Made by a program: the position numbers and the translations under genes
Origin: Streptomyces sp. AP-93
Lineage (GTDB): Bacteria > Actinomycetota > Actinomycetes > Streptomycetales > Streptomycetaceae
DNA: 64,000 bases
Assembly: GCF_022808175.1 (NCBI RefSeq)
Contig: NZ_JALGBX010000003.1
Span: 372,022 to 436,021 of the forward strand
Reading direction: 5' to 3'
Shown: positions 34,212 through 43,414 of the stretch, one piece after another
Position numbering within the stretch: position 1 is the stretch's first letter
Layout: the number at the start of each line of letters is the position of its first letter
Notes under the pieces: generated by a model
Told to the model about the DNA's origin: nothing
The model's database searches: none
Seen by the model: only the letters and a program-made list of their open reading frames with translations

Positions 34212-37200
34212 CGACCGCGCAGTGCTGGAGGGACGCCTGAAGCGGGTCCTCGACGAGCGGATCCGCCCGGCCGTGTACCCCCGGTCCGCGCCGCTGGCCA
34301 TCGAGGCCTGGACCGCCCCGGGCCGCGAACCGGTCCCGGTCTCCGAGGGACTGGCGGCCCCGCACGGCCCCGCCACCGTCGGCGACGCCTGGGGCGCGCC
34401 CTGGGACACCACCTGGTTCAAGGTGACCGGGACCGTGCCCGCGGACTGGGCCGGCCGGGAGGTGGAGGCCGTCATCGACCTCGGCTTCGACGAGCGGATG
34501 CCGGGCTTCCAGTGCGAGGCGCTGGTGTACACCCCGGAGGGCTCCCCGCTGAAGGCGATCAACCCGCGCAACCAGTGGGTCCGGGTCGCCGAGGGCCCGG
34601 TGGCGGGCGGCGAGCGGGTCGAATGGCACCTCGAGGCCGCCTCCAACCCGGTGATCCTGGACGTCGAACCGTTCCGGCCGACGGGCCTGGGCGACCGGCA
34701 CACGGCCGGCGACGAGCCGCAGTACCGCCTGACCCGGGTCGAGTTGGCCGTCTTCGACCGGACGGTGTGGGAGCTGGTCATCGACCTGGAGGTGCTCGGC
34801 GAGCTGATGGCCGAACTGCCCGTCGACGGGGCCCGGCGCTGGGAGCTGCTGCGCGCGGTCGAGCGCTGCCTGGACGCCCTGGACCTGCAGGCGGTGAACG
34901 AGACGGCGGGCGCCGCCCGCGCCGAGCTCGCCGGGGTGCTGTCCGCACCCGCCGACGCCTCCGCGCACCGGATCAGCGCGGTCGGGCACGCCCACATCGA
35001 CTCGGCGTGGCTGTGGCCGCTGCGCGAGACGGTGCGCAAGGTGGCCCGTACGACGTCGAACATGACCTCGCTGCTGGAGGGCGAGCCCGATTTCGTCTTC
35101 GCCATGTCCCAGGCCCAGCAGTACGCCTGGCTCAAGGAGCACCGGCCGGAGGTGTACGCGAAGGTCAAGAAGGCGGTCGCGGAGGGCCGGTTCGTGCCGG
35201 CGGGCGGCATGTGGGTGGAGTCGGACACCAACATGCCGGGTTCGGAGGCGATGGCCCGGCAGTTCACGCACGGCAAGCGGTTCTTCCTCGAAGAGTTCGG
35301 GATCGAGAACGACGAGGCGTGGCTGCCGGACACCTTCGGCTTCGCCGCCGGGCTGCCACAGATCATCAAGGCGGCCGGGTCCAAACGGCTGCTGACGCAG
35401 AAGATCTCCTGGTCGCAGGTGAACACGTTCCCGCACCACACCTTCCAGTGGGAGGGCATCGACGGGACCCGGATCTTCACGCACTTCCCGCCGGTCGACA
35501 CCTACAACTGCTCGGTGGACGGCCGGGAGATCGCGCACGCGGCCCGCAACTTCAAGGACAAAGGCGCGGCCCGGCACTCGCTCGCCCCGACCGGCTGGGG
35601 CGACGGCGGCGGCGGCACCACCCGCGAGATGATCGCGAAGGCCCGCCGGCTGCGTGACCTGGAGGGCTCCGCGCAGGTGGTGTGGGAGTCCCCGGCCGCC
35701 TTCTTCGACAAGGCGCAGGCCGAGTACCCGGACCCGCCCGTGTGGGTCGGCGAGCTCTACCTGGAGCTGCACCGGGCAACCCTGACCAGCCAGGCCAAGA
35801 CCAAGCAGGGCAACCGGCGCAGCGAGTCCCTGCTGCGCGAGGCCGAGCTGTGGGCGGCGACGGCGGCGGTCCGCGCCGGGTTCCCGTACCCGTACCGGGA
35901 GCTGGACCGGATCTGGAAGACGGTGCTGCTCCACCAGTTCCACGACATCCTGCCCGGGTCCTCGATCGCCTGGGTGCACCGGGAGGCGGAGCCCACGTAC
36001 GCGGCGGTCGCCCAGGAGCTGACCGGGATCGTCGCCGCGGCGCAGCGGGCCCTGGCGGGCGACCCGGCGGGTGGCCGCGAGCTGGTCTTCAACGCCTCCC
36101 CGCACGCCCGCGCCGGGGTCCTGGCCGGGGGCAGCGCCCCGCTCGGCGTCCCGGTGGGGCAGGTCTCGGCCGGTCCGCGCGAGGGGGGCGGTTTCACCCT
36201 CGAGAACTCCCGGCTGCGGGTGGAGGTCGACGCGCGGGGCCTGGTCGTCTCCGCCTACGACCTGGTCGCCGGGCGGGAGTCGGTGGCCCCGGGCCACGCG
36301 GCGAACCTGCTCCAGATCCACCCGGACTTCCCGAACATGTGGGACGCCTGGGACGTGGACTCCTTCTACCGGAACACGGTCACCGATCTCACGGAGGCCG
36401 ACTCCGTCACCCTCACGGAGGAGGCGGGTGCGGCGACGGTGACGGTGGTGCGCTCCTTCGGCTCCTCGCGGGTGGTGCAGCGCCTGACCGTGCGGGCGGG
36501 GCTGGGCCGGCTCGACATCGACACCGAGGTGGACTGGCACGAGACGGAGAAGTTCCTGAAGGCGGCCTTCCCGCTGGACGTGCACGCCGACCGGTACGCC
36601 TCCGAGACCCAGTTCGGGCACCTCTTCCGCCCCACCCACACCAACACCAGCTGGGAGGCGGCCAAGTTCGAGGCCTGCCACCACCGGTTCCTGCACGTCG
36701 CGGAGCCCGGCTGGGGCGCCGCGATCGTCAACGACTCCATGTACGGGCACGACGTCACCCGTGACGTCCGGGCCGACGGCGGTACGACGACCACGGTGCG
36801 GCTGTCGCTGCTGCGGGCCCCGCGCTTCCCGGACCCGGAGACCGACCAGGGCCTGCACCGGTTCGGCTACGCGCTGGTGCCGGGCGCCTCGATCGGGGAC
36901 GCGGTCCGCGAGGGCTTCGCGATCAACCTGCCCGAGCGCCGGCTGACCGGCAGCCGGGAGACGGCCCCGCTGGTCCGCGTCGACAACGAGAAGGTGGCCG
37001 TCTCGGCGGTGAAGCTCGCCGACGACGGCAGCGGCGACCTGGTGGTCCGGCTGTACGAGACCACGGGCGGCCGGGCCGCGGCCCGGCTGGCCCTGGACTT
37101 CGACCACGCCGGCGTGTCCGCCACGGACCTGCTGGAGCGGCCGCTGGCCGAAGCCCCCGCGCTGGTGGCGGCCTCGGGCGCGCTGGCCGACGTACGGCTC

Positions 37201-37242
37201 GGTCCGTTCGAGCTGGTGACCCTGCGGTTCAGTCGGCCCTAG
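34204..37242 (+). CDS. GH38 alpha-mannosidase (second), cytoplasmic
   Basis: 1012 residues, the standard bacterial GH38 length. After an N-terminal beta domain the catalytic domain shows the zinc motif GHAHIDSAWLWPLRET (near residue 262), nucleophile Asp in WLPDTFGFAAGLPQI, and HQFHDILPGSS. The C-terminal Glyco_hydro_38C region follows (RLDIDTEVDWHE, ASETQFGHLFRPTH). It has no signal peptide. It differs clearly from the 1454-residue paralogue across the divergent promoter, so the two probably have different linkage preferences. The start ATG at 34204 overlaps the GH85 stop. The final codons plus stop are duplicated downstream in an 18-bp tandem repeat. Confidence 0.94.
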   Translation: MHDDRAVLEGRLKRVLDERIRPAVYPRSAPLAIEAWTAPGREPVPVSEGLAAPHGPATVGDAWGAPWDTTWFKVTGTVPADWAGREVEAVIDLGFDERMPGFQCEALVYTPEGSPLKAINPRNQWVRVAEGPVAGGERVEWHLEAASNPVILDVEPFRPTGLGDRHTAGDEPQYRLTRVELAVFDRTVWELVIDLEVLGELMAELPVDGARRWELLRAVERCLDALDLQAVNETAGAARAELAGVLSAPADASAHRISAVGHAHIDSAWLWPLRETVRKVARTTSNMTSLLEGEPDFVFAMSQAQQYAWLKEHRPEVYAKVKKAVAEGRFVPAGGMWVESDTNMPGSEAMARQFTHGKRFFLEEFGIENDEAWLPDTFGFAAGLPQIIKAAGSKRLLTQKISWSQVNTFPHHTFQWEGIDGTRIFTHFPPVDTYNCSVDGREIAHAARNFKDKGAARHSLAPTGWGDGGGGTTREMIAKARRLRDLEGSAQVVWESPAAFFDKAQAEYPDPPVWVGELYLELHRATLTSQAKTKQGNRRSESLLREAELWAATAAVRAGFPYPYRELDRIWKTVLLHQFHDILPGSSIAWVHREAEPTYAAVAQELTGIVAAAQRALAGDPAGGRELVFNASPHARAGVLAGGSAPLGVPVGQVSAGPREGGGFTLENSRLRVEVDARGLVVSAYDLVAGRESVAPGHAANLLQIHPDFPNMWDAWDVDSFYRNTVTDLTEADSVTLTEEAGAATVTVVRSFGSSRVVQRLTVRAGLGRLDIDTEVDWHETEKFLKAAFPLDVHADRYASETQFGHLFRPTHTNTSWEAAKFEACHHRFLHVAEPGWGAAIVNDSMYGHDVTRDVRADGGTTTTVRLSLLRAPRFPDPETDQGLHRFGYALVPGASIGDAVREGFAINLPERRLTGSRETAPLVRVDNEKVAVSAVKLADDGSGDLVVRLYETTGGRAAARLALDFDHAGVSATDLLERPLAEAPALVAASGALADVRLGPFELVTLRFSRP

Positions 37243-37308
37243 CGGTTCACTCGGCGCTAGCGGTTCACTCGGCGCTAGCGGTTCACTCGGCCCTAGCGGT
37301 TCACTCGG
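37225..37308. repeat. 18-bp tandem repeat at the GH38 / gluK convergent stop codons
   Basis: Units at 37225, 37243, 37261, 37279 and a 12-bp partial at 37297. The first unit contains the GH38 stop TAG (37240-37242), and each later full unit repeats an in-frame TAG. The partial unit contains the gluK stop (37301-37303). There is no gap between the repeats and either gene. Confidence 0.92.
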
Positions 37309-38719
37309 GCAGGGCGGCGGGATCGGTGCGCGGGACGGCCAGCGTCACGCGCAGCCCGTGCGGCGGGTTCTGCTCGTAGGAGAGGGACCCGCCGCCCGCG
37401 GCGAGCAGGATGCGGGAGATGGAGAGGCCGAGCCCGGAGCCCTTGATGTTCTGGTGGCGTCCGCTGCGCCAGAACCGGTCCCCGATCCGCAGCAGCTCCT
37501 CCTCGGTGAGCCCGGGGCCCCGGTCCGCGACCACGATCAGCACCCGGTCGCCCTCCACGGAGAGCTCCACCTCGACGGCCTCACCCGTCGGAGTGAATTT
37601 GAGGGCGTTGTCGATGACGGCGTCGAGCGCGCTGGAGAGCGCGATCGGGTCGGCCCAGCCGGTGGCGGCGATCCGCCCCGTCCCGGTGAGCCGGACGCCC
37701 TTCTCCTCGGCGTACGGGCGCCAGGCGGTCACCCGCTCGGCGGCCAGCCCCGCGATGTCGATCAGGCAGATCTCGGCGGTGGCGTGCTCGGCCAGGGCCA
37801 GGTCGAGCAGGTCGTCCAGGACCTGGGTGAGGCGCTTTCCCTCGGTCCGTACGGAGGCGATCTCCTCGTTGCCCTCGGGCAGTTCGAGGGCGAGCAGCTC
37901 GATCCGCAGGAGCAGTGCGGCGAGCGGGTTGCGCAGCTGGTGGGAGGCGTCGGCGACGAAGGCGCGCTGCTGTTCCAGGACCTCTTCGACGTTGTCGGCC
38001 ATCTCGTTGAACGAGCGGGCCAGGCGCCTGAGTTCCGGGGGCCCGCCGCCTGCGGCGACACGGGAGTTCATCCGCCCGGTGGCGATGCCGTGGGCGGCCG
38101 CGTCGAGGGTCTGCACGGGCTTGAGCACCCAGCTGGTCAGCCGCAGGGCGGCGCCGAAGGACATGAGCATGGCCGCGCTGAGCCCTGCGGCGATGAGCAG
38201 CCACCCCCGCAGGATCTTGCCGCGCATCTGGCCGGTGGGCGACTCGGTGGCGACCACGGCGACCACGTCCCCGTCCAGGACGACGGGGGAGACGACGAGG
38301 ATCCTGCCGTTGGTCTGCCAGGGCCACACCTGGCCGGGATCGTGGCTGCGCCGCCCGGCGAGCGCCTCCTTGAACGCCTCGCGGCCCTCCCCTTCCGCCG
38401 GCAGCTCCCACTCGCTGGGGGACCGGGCGATGGCGGTGTCGTCCCGGCGGAAGATGCCGACGCGGATCCCGTACAGCTCCTGGTAGCGGGCCAGTTCGAG
38501 CTGGAGGGTCGCACGGCGCTCGTCGGCTCCACTGGACTTCGAGCCCTCGGCGTCGATGACGAACTGGGCCAGCGCGGCGAAGCGGGCGCTGTCGTCGATC
38601 CGGTCGACGACCACCCGCTGCTGCTGCCCGGCCGCGAGGGCCACCGCGAGCGGGAAGCCGAGGGCGAGCAGGACGCCCGCCATGAGGACGACGAGCAGCG
38701 GGAGCAGACGGGCGCGCAC
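37301..38719 (-). CDS. gluK: Two-component sensor histidine kinase, GluK-like
   Basis: 472 residues. One transmembrane helix at the N-terminus (LLPLLVVLMAGVLLALGFPLA), an extracytoplasmic sensor of ~140 residues, and a second helix (GWLLIAAGLSAAMLMSFGAAL). Then a HAMP domain, HisKA with phospho-acceptor His in DASHQLRNPLAAL, and HATPase_c with N-box VIDNALKF, DRGPGL and GSGLGLSI. The GTG start at 38719 lies 12 bp after the response-regulator stop. In S. coelicolor the pair at this position is GluR-GluK, which senses glutamate and controls gluABCD. The same adjacency is seen here, so I transfer the name. Confidence 0.9.
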   Translation of the reverse strand: MRARLLPLLVVLMAGVLLALGFPLAVALAAGQQQRVVVDRIDDSARFAALAQFVIDAEGSKSSGADERRATLQLELARYQELYGIRVGIFRRDDTAIARSPSEWELPAEGEGREAFKEALAGRRSHDPGQVWPWQTNGRILVVSPVVLDGDVVAVVATESPTGQMRGKILRGWLLIAAGLSAAMLMSFGAALRLTSWVLKPVQTLDAAAHGIATGRMNSRVAAGGGPPELRRLARSFNEMADNVEEVLEQQRAFVADASHQLRNPLAALLLRIELLALELPEGNEEIASVRTEGKRLTQVLDDLLDLALAEHATAEICLIDIAGLAAERVTAWRPYAEEKGVRLTGTGRIAATGWADPIALSSALDAVIDNALKFTPTGEAVEVELSVEGDRVLIVVADRGPGLTEEELLRIGDRFWRSGRHQNIKGSGLGLSISRILLAAGGGSLSYEQNPPHGLRVTLAVPRTDPAALPE

Positions 38720-38731
38720 GACGGGTGGCCG

Positions 38732-39493
38732 CTAGACGGCGGGCGGGGCGGAGGCGGCGGGCGAGGCCGGGGCCGCCGGGGCGGGCGGCACGACGAGCCG
38801 GTACCCCACGCCGCGGACGGTCTCGATGAGCGCCGGCATGCGCAGCTTGGACCGCAGCGAGGCCACGTGCACCTCGAGGGTGCGGCCGGTGCCTTCCCAA
38901 CTCGTGCGCCAGACCTCGCTGATGATCTGCTCGCGGCGGAAGACGACCCCGGGGCGCTGCGCGAGCAGGGCCAGCAGGTCGAACTCCTTGCGGGTGAGCG
39001 GTACGTCGACACCGTCCACGCTGACGCGGCGGGTGGACAGCTCGATGCCGACGGCCCCGAGGTGGACCACGCCGGGCGTACCCGCGGGGCCGGCGGCGGC
39101 GCTCTCCTCGGAGACGCCGGTACGGCGGGCCACCGCGTGGATGCGGGCGAGGAGTTCGCCGGTGTCGTAGGGCTTGGTGACGTAGTCGTCGGCGCCCATG
39201 TTGAGTCCGTGGATGCGGGACCGCACGTCGGCCCGCGCGGTGACCATGATGACGGGCGTACTGGTGCGCTTGCGGATCTTGCCGCAGACCTCGTACCCGT
39301 CCTGGTCGGGCAGGCCGAGGTCGAGCAGGATCACCCCGTAGGGAGAAGGGGCGGGCGGTGCGCCGGCCGACAGCAGGGCCTGCAGGGCCTCCTCACCGCT
39401 GCGGGCATGGGTGACCTTGAAGCCGTGCCGGGCCAGGATCGCGGACAGGGCGGCGGCGACGTGGTCGTCGTCCTCGACGAGCAGCAGTTTCAT
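38732..39493 (-). CDS. gluR: OmpR-family response regulator, GluR-like
   Basis: 253 residues. The receiver domain has acidic pocket EDDD (7-10), phospho-acceptor D58 in ILLDLGLPD, Thr in MVTARAD and Lys in YVTKPYD. A winged-helix DNA-binding domain (LTRKEFDLLALLAQRPGVVFRREQI; TGRTLEVHVASLRSKL; ETVRGVGYRL) follows, then an Ala/Pro tail of ~20 residues. ATG 39493 is preceded by a purine-rich GAGAGGGGG. It is divergent from gluA and is expected to bind the 291-bp region between them. Confidence 0.92.
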   Translation of the reverse strand: MKLLLVEDDDHVAAALSAILARHGFKVTHARSGEEALQALLSAGAPPAPSPYGVILLDLGLPDQDGYEVCGKIRKRTSTPVIMVTARADVRSRIHGLNMGADDYVTKPYDTGELLARIHAVARRTGVSEESAAAGPAGTPGVVHLGAVGIELSTRRVSVDGVDVPLTRKEFDLLALLAQRPGVVFRREQIISEVWRTSWEGTGRTLEVHVASLRSKLRMPALIETVRGVGYRLVVPPAPAAPASPAASAPPAV

Positions 39494-39784
39494 GTCGTCC
39501 CCCTCTCCATCTCTTGATCTCTCGGTCTCTTCACGTTCGCTCGGCGGCCATCATGGGCCATCAAGCATCCACGCCGATACGCACTCCCACGTCAAGGCGG
39601 TTCCGGTCCGGCGGGGCTTCCGTTACGCACCCGGTACGCCGCGGCCGGTGCCGGACGCCCGCGGGTACGGAGCGTATCGGTGCGAGGCCGGATCGTTATG
39701 CTCAATTCTCCCTCAGATGTACTGACGCTGTGCGTGCCACGTCACTACTGTCCTCCCAACCGAGGAGGACGGAGCCACAAGCCG
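39494..39784. promoter_or_regulatory. Divergent control region gluR / gluA
   Basis: Three 8-bp direct repeats (ATCTCTTG, ATCTCTCG, GTCTCTTC) fill 39510-39533, just upstream of gluR. For gluA a candidate promoter is CTGACG (39722-39727), 18 bp, TACTGT (39746-39751). No clear palindromic operator was found. Confidence 0.35.
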
Positions 39785-40570
<786 letters not shown>

Positions 40571-40673
40571 CCTTCGTATCTGGTAGTGATCCGGTGACGG
40601 ATCGTCGTCCAGCACGCACGTCGTACGTCTCACTTCACTGCTGTCTCACGTCTCACTTCGAGGGAAGTCCACC

Positions 40674-41528
40674 ATGAAGCTCTCCAAGGTCGGCGCGGCC
40701 GCCGCCGTCGCCGTTGCTCTCGCCCTGACCGCGACCGCCTGTGGCGGCGACAGCACCAAGCCCGGCAGCGACGCCGGTGCGTCGGGCGGGGCCAAGAAGG
40801 ACAAGATCGTCATCGGCATCAAGTTCGACCAGCCGGGTGTGGGCCTCAAGACCCCCGACGGCAAGTTCACGGGCTTCGACGTGGACGTGGCGACGTACGT
40901 GGCCAAGGAGCTCGGCTACGCGCCTGACCAGATCGAGTTCAAGCAGGCCGTCAGCGCCGAGCGCGAGAACCTGATTTCCAACGGCGACGTCAAGCTGGTC
41001 GTGGCGAGCTACTCCATCAACGACAAGCGCAAGGAGAAGGTCGACTTCGCCGGCCCGTACTTCCTCGCGCACCAGGACCTGCTGGTCCGTGCCGACGACA
41101 CCTCGATCACCAAGGCCGAGGACCTCAACAAGAAGAAGCTCTGCTCGGTCACCGGCTCCACGTCGGCGCAGAACGTCAAGAACAAGCTGGCCCCCGAGGC
41201 CGACCTGCAGCAGGTGGGTGGCTACTCCGAGTGCCTGACCGGCCTCGAGAACAAGACCCTCGACGCCCTGACCACGGACAACTCGATCCTGGCCGGCTAC
41301 GCGGCGCAGGACAAGAACAAGGGCAAGTTCAAGCTGGTCGGGCTGAGCCTGAGCAACGAGAACTACGGCATCGGTCTGAAGAAGGGCGACAAGGAGCTCC
41401 AGACCAAGGTCAACGCCGCCATCAAGAAGATGGAGGCGGACGGTGCCTGGGCAGCGGCCATCGAGAAGAACTTCGGCCCGTCCGGCTACAAGAGCGAGCC
41501 GGCTCCCGCGGTCACCGAAGGCAGCTGA
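40674..41528 (+). CDS. gluB: Glutamate-binding lipoprotein of the ABC transporter
   Basis: A 284-residue solute-binding lipoprotein. Signal peptide with Cys23 (LALTATACGG), then the SBP_bac_3 fold: GIKFDQPGVGLKTPDGKFTGFDVDVATYVAKELG, NGDVKLVVASYSINDKRKEKVDFAGPY and a Cys pair (KLCSVTG, YSECLTG) typical of the actinobacterial glutamate/aspartate type. ATG 40674 follows GAGGGAAG. The 103-bp gap after gluA contains a 6-bp hairpin (40588-40603) and a duplicated 12-mer ACGTCTCACTTC (40625, 40648). Two hairpins follow the gene. Confidence 0.95.
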   Translation: MKLSKVGAAAAVAVALALTATACGGDSTKPGSDAGASGGAKKDKIVIGIKFDQPGVGLKTPDGKFTGFDVDVATYVAKELGYAPDQIEFKQAVSAERENLISNGDVKLVVASYSINDKRKEKVDFAGPYFLAHQDLLVRADDTSITKAEDLNKKKLCSVTGSTSAQNVKNKLAPEADLQQVGGYSECLTGLENKTLDALTTDNSILAGYAAQDKNKGKFKLVGLSLSNENYGIGLKKGDKELQTKVNAAIKKMEADGAWAAAIEKNFGPSGYKSEPAPAVTEGS

Positions 41529-41533
41529 CCCGG

Positions 41534-41595
41534 CGGCCGGTTCGCCGGCCGATCCATCGGTGAGGACCGTCGCCGCCCGCCTGCCGCGGGCGGCG
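41534..41595 (+). terminator. Two intercistronic hairpins between gluB and gluC
   Basis: A 7-bp stem with TTCG loop (41534-41551) and a 10-bp perfect stem with CTGCC loop (41571-41595). In transport operons such structures after the binding-protein gene usually attenuate or stabilise the transcript, giving more binding protein than permease. Confidence 0.7.
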
Positions 41596-41644
41596 CCGTG
41601 CCCCACCGGCCAACCTGGCCATCCTGGGGAGAGCGCAGGCCATC

Positions 41645-42319
41645 GTGTTCGATTTTCTTGATTCCGGGCAGTACGACGTGCTCGGAGCCTTCTGGGTGAC
41701 GGTTCAGCTCACCCTCTACTCGGCCGTCGGGTCCCTGATCTGGGGCACCGTACTGGCCGGGATGCGGGTCAGCCCGGTCCCGCTGATGCGGGGCTTCGCC
41801 ACCGCGTACGTCAACCTCGTACGCAACACCCCGCTGACCGTGCTGATCATCGGCTGTTCGCTGGGCCTCAGCCAGACCCTCGGCGTCACCCTCGGCGGCG
41901 GCACCTTCAAGGAGATCGGTTTCCGGCTCGCGGTCCTCGGGTTCATCGCCTACACCGGCACCTTCGTCTGCGAGGCGCTGCGCTCGGGCATCAACACGGT
42001 CCCGGTCGGCCAGGCCGAGGCCTCCCGGGCCCTGGGCATGAGCTTCGTCCAGACGCTCACCCTGATCGTGCTCCCCCAGGCCTTCCGGTCGGTCGTCGCA
42101 CCACTCGCCAACGTACTGATCGCCCTCACCAAGAACACCACGGTGGCCGCGGCGATCGGCGTGGCCGAAGCCGCGCTGCTGATGAAGGAAATGGTCGAGA
42201 ACGAGCCGCAGGACCTGTTCGCCGTCTTCGGCGTCTTCGCCCTCGGATTCGTCCTTCTGACCCTGCCCACCGGCCTGCTCCTGGGCTGGGTTGCCAAGCG
42301 AGTGGCGGTGAAGCGATGA
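41645..42319 (+). CDS. gluC: Glutamate ABC transporter permease
   Basis: A 224-residue inner-membrane permease of the His/Glu/Gln/Arg/opine family. Several hydrophobic segments are seen, plus the EAA loop (EASRALGMSFVQTLTLIVLPQAFR) that contacts the ATPase. The GTG start at 41645 lies downstream of GGAGAG. It overlaps gluD by 4 nt (ATGA). Confidence 0.95.
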   Translation: MFDFLDSGQYDVLGAFWVTVQLTLYSAVGSLIWGTVLAGMRVSPVPLMRGFATAYVNLVRNTPLTVLIIGCSLGLSQTLGVTLGGGTFKEIGFRLAVLGFIAYTGTFVCEALRSGINTVPVGQAEASRALGMSFVQTLTLIVLPQAFRSVVAPLANVLIALTKNTTVAAAIGVAEAALLMKEMVENEPQDLFAVFGVFALGFVLLTLPTGLLLGWVAKRVAVKR

Positions 42320-43191
42320 CCTCGGTGCTGTACGACGCCCCAGGCCCCCGGGCCAAGGCCCGCAACTGGATCTACAGCGGCATCTTCCTCGTGGTGGCCG
42401 CCGCCGTCGCGTGGTGGGTGCTGTCCACCCTGGCGGACAAGGACCAGCTCGACGCCGACAAGTGGAGCCCCTTCTTCACCGAGGGCCAGGTGTGGACGAC
42501 GTTCCTGCTCCCCGGCCTCGGCGAGACCCTGAAGGCCGGCGCCATCGCCATGGTGATCGCCCTGCCGCTGGGCGCCCTACTCGGTATCGGCCGACTCTCC
42601 GACCACGCGTGGGTACGCACCGCCGTGGGCACCTGGGTCGAGTTCTTCCGGGCCATCCCGGTGCTGATGCTGATGCTCTTCGGCTCCGCCTTCTTCGTGC
42701 AGTACACCGGCGTGGACTCCGCGGTGCGGCCGCTGTACGCAGTGATCACCGGGCTGGTCCTCTACAACTCCGCGGTCATCGGCGAGATCGTCCGGGCCGG
42801 CATCGAGTCGCTGCCGAGGGGCCAGACCGACGCCGCGAAGGCCATCGGCATGCGCAAGGGCCAGGTCATGACCTACGTCCTGATCCCGCAGGCGGTGACC
42901 GCGATGCTGCCCGCGCTGGTCAGCCAGCTCGTGGTGATCCTCAAGGACACCGCGATCGGCGGCGCCGTGCTGGGCTTCGCCGAGCTGCTGACCACATACC
43001 GGCAGATCTCGGCGAACTACAGCAACACCATCCCGACCCTGATCGTGATCGCGGCGATCTACATCGCGGTCAACTTCGCCCTCACCTCCTTCGCCTCCTG
43101 GCTGGAGGGCCGCCTGCGCAAGTCGAAGCGGACCACCGATGCGATCGTGCCGGTGGACCTGATCAACGCGGGCGAGAACACCGGCGCCTGA
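42316..43191 (+). CDS. gluD: Glutamate ABC transporter permease
   Basis: A 291-residue permease. An N-terminal helix (SGIFLVVAAAVAWWVLSTL) and a short charged segment precede the standard core, with EAA loop TDAAKAIGMRKGQVMTYVLIPQAV and a basic C-terminal tail. It starts inside the gluC stop (ATGA) and pairs with GluC to form the channel. The operon ends 100 bp later at a strong hairpin. Confidence 0.95.
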   Translation: MTSVLYDAPGPRAKARNWIYSGIFLVVAAAVAWWVLSTLADKDQLDADKWSPFFTEGQVWTTFLLPGLGETLKAGAIAMVIALPLGALLGIGRLSDHAWVRTAVGTWVEFFRAIPVLMLMLFGSAFFVQYTGVDSAVRPLYAVITGLVLYNSAVIGEIVRAGIESLPRGQTDAAKAIGMRKGQVMTYVLIPQAVTAMLPALVSQLVVILKDTAIGGAVLGFAELLTTYRQISANYSNTIPTLIVIAAIYIAVNFALTSFASWLEGRLRKSKRTTDAIVPVDLINAGENTGA

Positions 43192-43290
43192 CCATCCTCC
43201 CGGCGCGCGTCGGACACATGCTCGGACATCTGCTCGGATTCACGTCCGGCATCCGGCCTGACAGCCGGTCAGTACACTGGCGGGACACGT

Positions 43291-43321
43291 GTGGTGCGGC
43301 GGAACTCATCCGCCGCACCAC
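43291..43321 (+). terminator. Hairpin terminator of the glu operon
   Basis: Perfect 12-bp stem (43291-43302 with 43310-43321) around AACTCAT. Confidence 0.85.
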
Positions 43322-43346
43322 TCGGCATTGTCCGGACCGGCGTCAC

Positions 43347-43375
43347 TTGACGCAGGCACCTCCAGTGGGTTGCAT
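43347..43375 (+). promoter_or_regulatory. Candidate promoter of the flavin monooxygenase gene
   Basis: TTGACG (43347-43352), 17-bp spacer, TTGCAT (43370-43375). The -35 fits the HrdB consensus; the -10 is poor. Confidence 0.35.
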
Positions 43376-43414
43376 ACGTTCTGTGATCACATACCGGACA
43401 CCGGGAGCCACATC

